This document shows positions 37,333 to 38,769 of a stretch of 38,769 nucleotides of DNA, in pieces. Numbering within the stretch: position 1 is the stretch's first letter; each line of letters starts with the position of its first letter. Location of the stretch: positions 1 through 38,769 of the IMG/VR virus record IMGVR_UViG_3300032213_000579; one strand, 5' to 3'. This DNA comes from a virus. Both the position numbers and the translations under genes were made by a program. A model generated the notes under the pieces. That model was not told the origin of the DNA and searched no databases. It saw only the letters and a program-made list of their open reading frames with translations.

Positions 37333-37694
37333 TACGCGAGGAAGCGCAGTTTGTAGAGCGAGGCGTAGTAACGCCCCACAATTTCATCAATGATGTTCTG
37401 GATAGGCGTGTTGTCGCGGTCACAGACCTTGTAGCGACCCGTCTCAATGTCCTCAACCTGACCCTGCAAGAACTCCACAATGTTGGAAGTCTTCTTGGCG
37501 GCAGGTACGGAAATGGGGCCAATCAGCCCGTGGTAGCCCTGATACGCTTCGGCAAACTTGTCGGCAAGGTCTACGATGTTTTCGTAAAACTCCTGCAACG
37601 CAACGTGTTTGGCGTAGGAACGGGTGTTCAGGTGAGTGCTGTGCGCCACATCACGGGCAAGGAACAGCAGTCCGACAAATTCCGAGGGCTTCAC
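37332..37694 (-). CDS. DUF5856 protein, Dps/ferritin-like helical fold (120 aa)
   Basis: MKPSEFVGLLFLARDVAHST, HLNTRSYAKHVALQEFYENI and VDLADKFAEAYQGYHGLIGP follow the pattern of the DUF5856 family, which is helical and resembles Dps-like proteins (H-T-x-S-Y-A-x-H-xAL-x-x-FY). Histidines and carboxylates might bind metal. The role in phage is unknown. GTG 37692-37694 overlaps the portal TGA (GTGA), so it is coupled to portal translation. Confidence 0.8.
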   Translation of the reverse strand: MKPSEFVGLLFLARDVAHSTHLNTRSYAKHVALQEFYENIVDLADKFAEAYQGYHGLIGPISVPAAKKTSNIVEFLQGQVEDIETGRYKVCDRDNTPIQNIIDEIVGRYYASLYKLRFLA

Positions 37695-38769
37695 GACATC
37701 ATCTCCTGTGGCGGCTGCTGCATTGGCATCTCGCCACCCTGCATGGACATCCTGCCTTGGTCAAAACCGGGCTGTTCGCCCTCGCTGAACTCGGGCATCT
37801 GCTGCTCCGGCATATTGCCAATCAGGTCGCCCGTGTGCATAGCGGCGGCAATAGTGCCTGCCACGATGTCCTGAATCTGCTCTTCAGACATACCGGCCTG
37901 CACGGCGCTGATGCGCTGCGTCTCGGCTTGGTACGCCTTGATTTCAGACTCGTAGTCCTTGCGCTGCTGCTCTTGCGCCTCGATAGACTTGTGGACGTTC
38001 TGGAGCATCTGGTGCATTTGCTCCATCTCCTGCCCCATCGCCTGAATCTGCTGATTCGCGGCTTCCAGCGCAGGATTCTCGTCGTTGTCCTGAAGCAGCT
38101 TGGGGTCAATAGTCTTTTGCAGACGCTTTGCCATTTCCTGAGCGCCGGGCCAGTCCATGTTCTTGACGAACAGGTCACCAGCCACCTGCCACAGTTGCGG
38201 GTTACCCTGCAAAATCTGAGACATAGCCTCCATCGACTCCTGGCGCTTGGTCATGTACGACGGGCCGGTGGTCACGCAAACATCGTACTTGCCAACAGAC
38301 GGGTTGTAGATTTTTTCAATCACAATGCCGTTTTCGTCCACAATTTCGCGGACAGGCATGGGCTGCTGCGGGTCAATCTTGGCGGTCTTGGTCTCGCCGT
38401 CAATGCCGATGATGCGGGCAATGCGCTGGGTGTCGTAAATCTTCGGGATAAGGTCAACGAGTTGACGCGTGACGTAGCGGATGGCGCGAGCCAGGTTGTC
38501 TACGTAGTGGTATGTGCCGGTGTCGCCTTGCCGTTCACGCGCCAAGATTGCCTTGCCCGACCGCTCATTGGACGTAGCGCCAATGCTGCTGTCGTACTGC
38601 CCTGTGGTGGACTTGATGTCGTCCGACGCGCCTGCCTTAGCCTGCAACAGCCCCGAGGAGGCCATAGGCGGCTGGGCGCGTTGCGGCAACGGCATAACGC
38701 TACCGGAGCCATCCGTAACGTCAGGGTTGACCTCAAGGTAAGGCCAGTTATTCGTGTTAGCAGTCTTCC
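37691..38769 (-). CDS. Portal protein, C-terminal part (continues at 1-1276)
   Basis: This is the rest of the P22-like portal begun at 1276. From residue 410 (MPLPQRAQPPMASSGLLQAK) it includes the conserved ATSNERSGKAILARERQGDT and NLARAIRYVTRQLVDLIPKI segments, then the helical barrel-like coil (NPALEAANQQIQAMGQEMEQ, then MHQMLQNVHKSIEAQEQQRK). The end is Met/Gln/Pro-rich (GGEMPMQQPPQEMMS). Bases 38647-38769 duplicate 1-123. The TGA at 37693-37691 overlaps the GTG of the DUF5856 gene. Confidence 0.93.
   Translation of the reverse strand, partial: KTANTNNWPYLEVNPDVTDGSGSVMPLPQRAQPPMASSGLLQAKAGASDDIKSTTGQYDSSIGATSNERSGKAILARERQGDTGTYHYVDNLARAIRYVTRQLVDLIPKIYDTQRIARIIGIDGETKTAKIDPQQPMPVREIVDENGIVIEKIYNPSVGKYDVCVTTGPSYMTKRQESMEAMSQILQGNPQLWQVAGDLFVKNMDWPGAQEMAKRLQKTIDPKLLQDNDENPALEAANQQIQAMGQEMEQMHQMLQNVHKSIEAQEQQRKDYESEIKAYQAETQRISAVQAGMSEEQIQDIVAGTIAAAMHTGDLIGNMPEQQMPEFSEGEQPGFDQGRMSMQGGEMPMQQPPQEMMS
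38647..38769. repeat. Terminal direct repeat, right copy
   Basis: Identical to 1-123 over 123 bases. It shows that the two ends join. The position in mid-gene makes natural packaging termini here unlikely. Confidence 0.95.

Noticed and set aside
1-38769. tRNA genes or insertion sequences
   Set aside because: No cloverleaf with a GTTCGANTC-type T-arm and no transposase or terminal inverted repeats were noticed on reading both strands.

Overview
The window is the complete genome of a tailed bacteriophage with a P22-like (podovirus-type) virion, linearised inside its portal gene. The first 123 bases (1-123) are repeated exactly at the end (38647-38769), and the portal reading frame runs in register across the join. 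The molecule is therefore circular or circularly permuted, about 38,646 bp unique, opened at an arbitrary point. I found no integrase, repressor, partition gene, phage RNA polymerase or tRNA, so a virulent phage that uses host RNA polymerase is the simplest reading. The host is not identifiable from the sequence. The GC-rich coding, the GTA-type holin and the GH108 endolysin suit a proteobacterium.

Layout. (1) Late operon, all on the minus strand. It starts with the terminase small subunit at 4568, passes through a Gly/Met-rich protein, the terminase large subunit and several small proteins to the portal (1276 to 1, continuing 38646 to 37691). It continues through a Dps-like DUF5856 protein, a block of fibre and tailspike genes (37.3-32.5 kb), scaffold, P22-type coat protein, gp4-like and gp10-like tail proteins, more fibre genes including a glycine-rich adhesin, three ejection-type proteins, the lysis genes (holin, endolysin, a small membrane coiled-coil protein), a metalloprotease-like protein, a metallophosphoesterase and a DUF3310 protein ending at 17526. 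(2) A 692-bp noncoding control region (4569-5260) holds a seven-copy 14-bp tandem repeat, ten TGTGGG/CCCACA sites arranged partly as inverted repeats, an AT-rich stretch and a sigma70-type promoter. (3) Plus-strand early operon, 5261-8670: thirteen small, tightly overlapping, mostly uncharacterised genes. (4) Minus-strand replication operon, 14846-8685: PD-(D/E)XK nuclease (DUF2800-like), a candidate single-strand-binding protein, a family A DNA polymerase and a primase/SF3-type helicase. (5) Plus-strand block, 14934-17529: VRR-NUC nuclease, a short C5-cytosine methyltransferase-like protein, an SF2 helicase and two small proteins.

How the parts work together. The early and replication modules take over the cell and copy the genome with a phage primase-helicase, polymerase and nucleases. 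The late operon packages DNA by a terminase and portal into a scaffolded P22-like capsid, adds a short tail with several adhesion modules, loads ejection proteins and lyses the cell. The most unusual features are the repeat-dense control region (candidate origin or master operator), the fibre block inserted between portal and scaffold with its own downstream promoter, a prion-like Gly/Met-rich gene between the terminase subunits, and a duplicated module inside a fibre protein.
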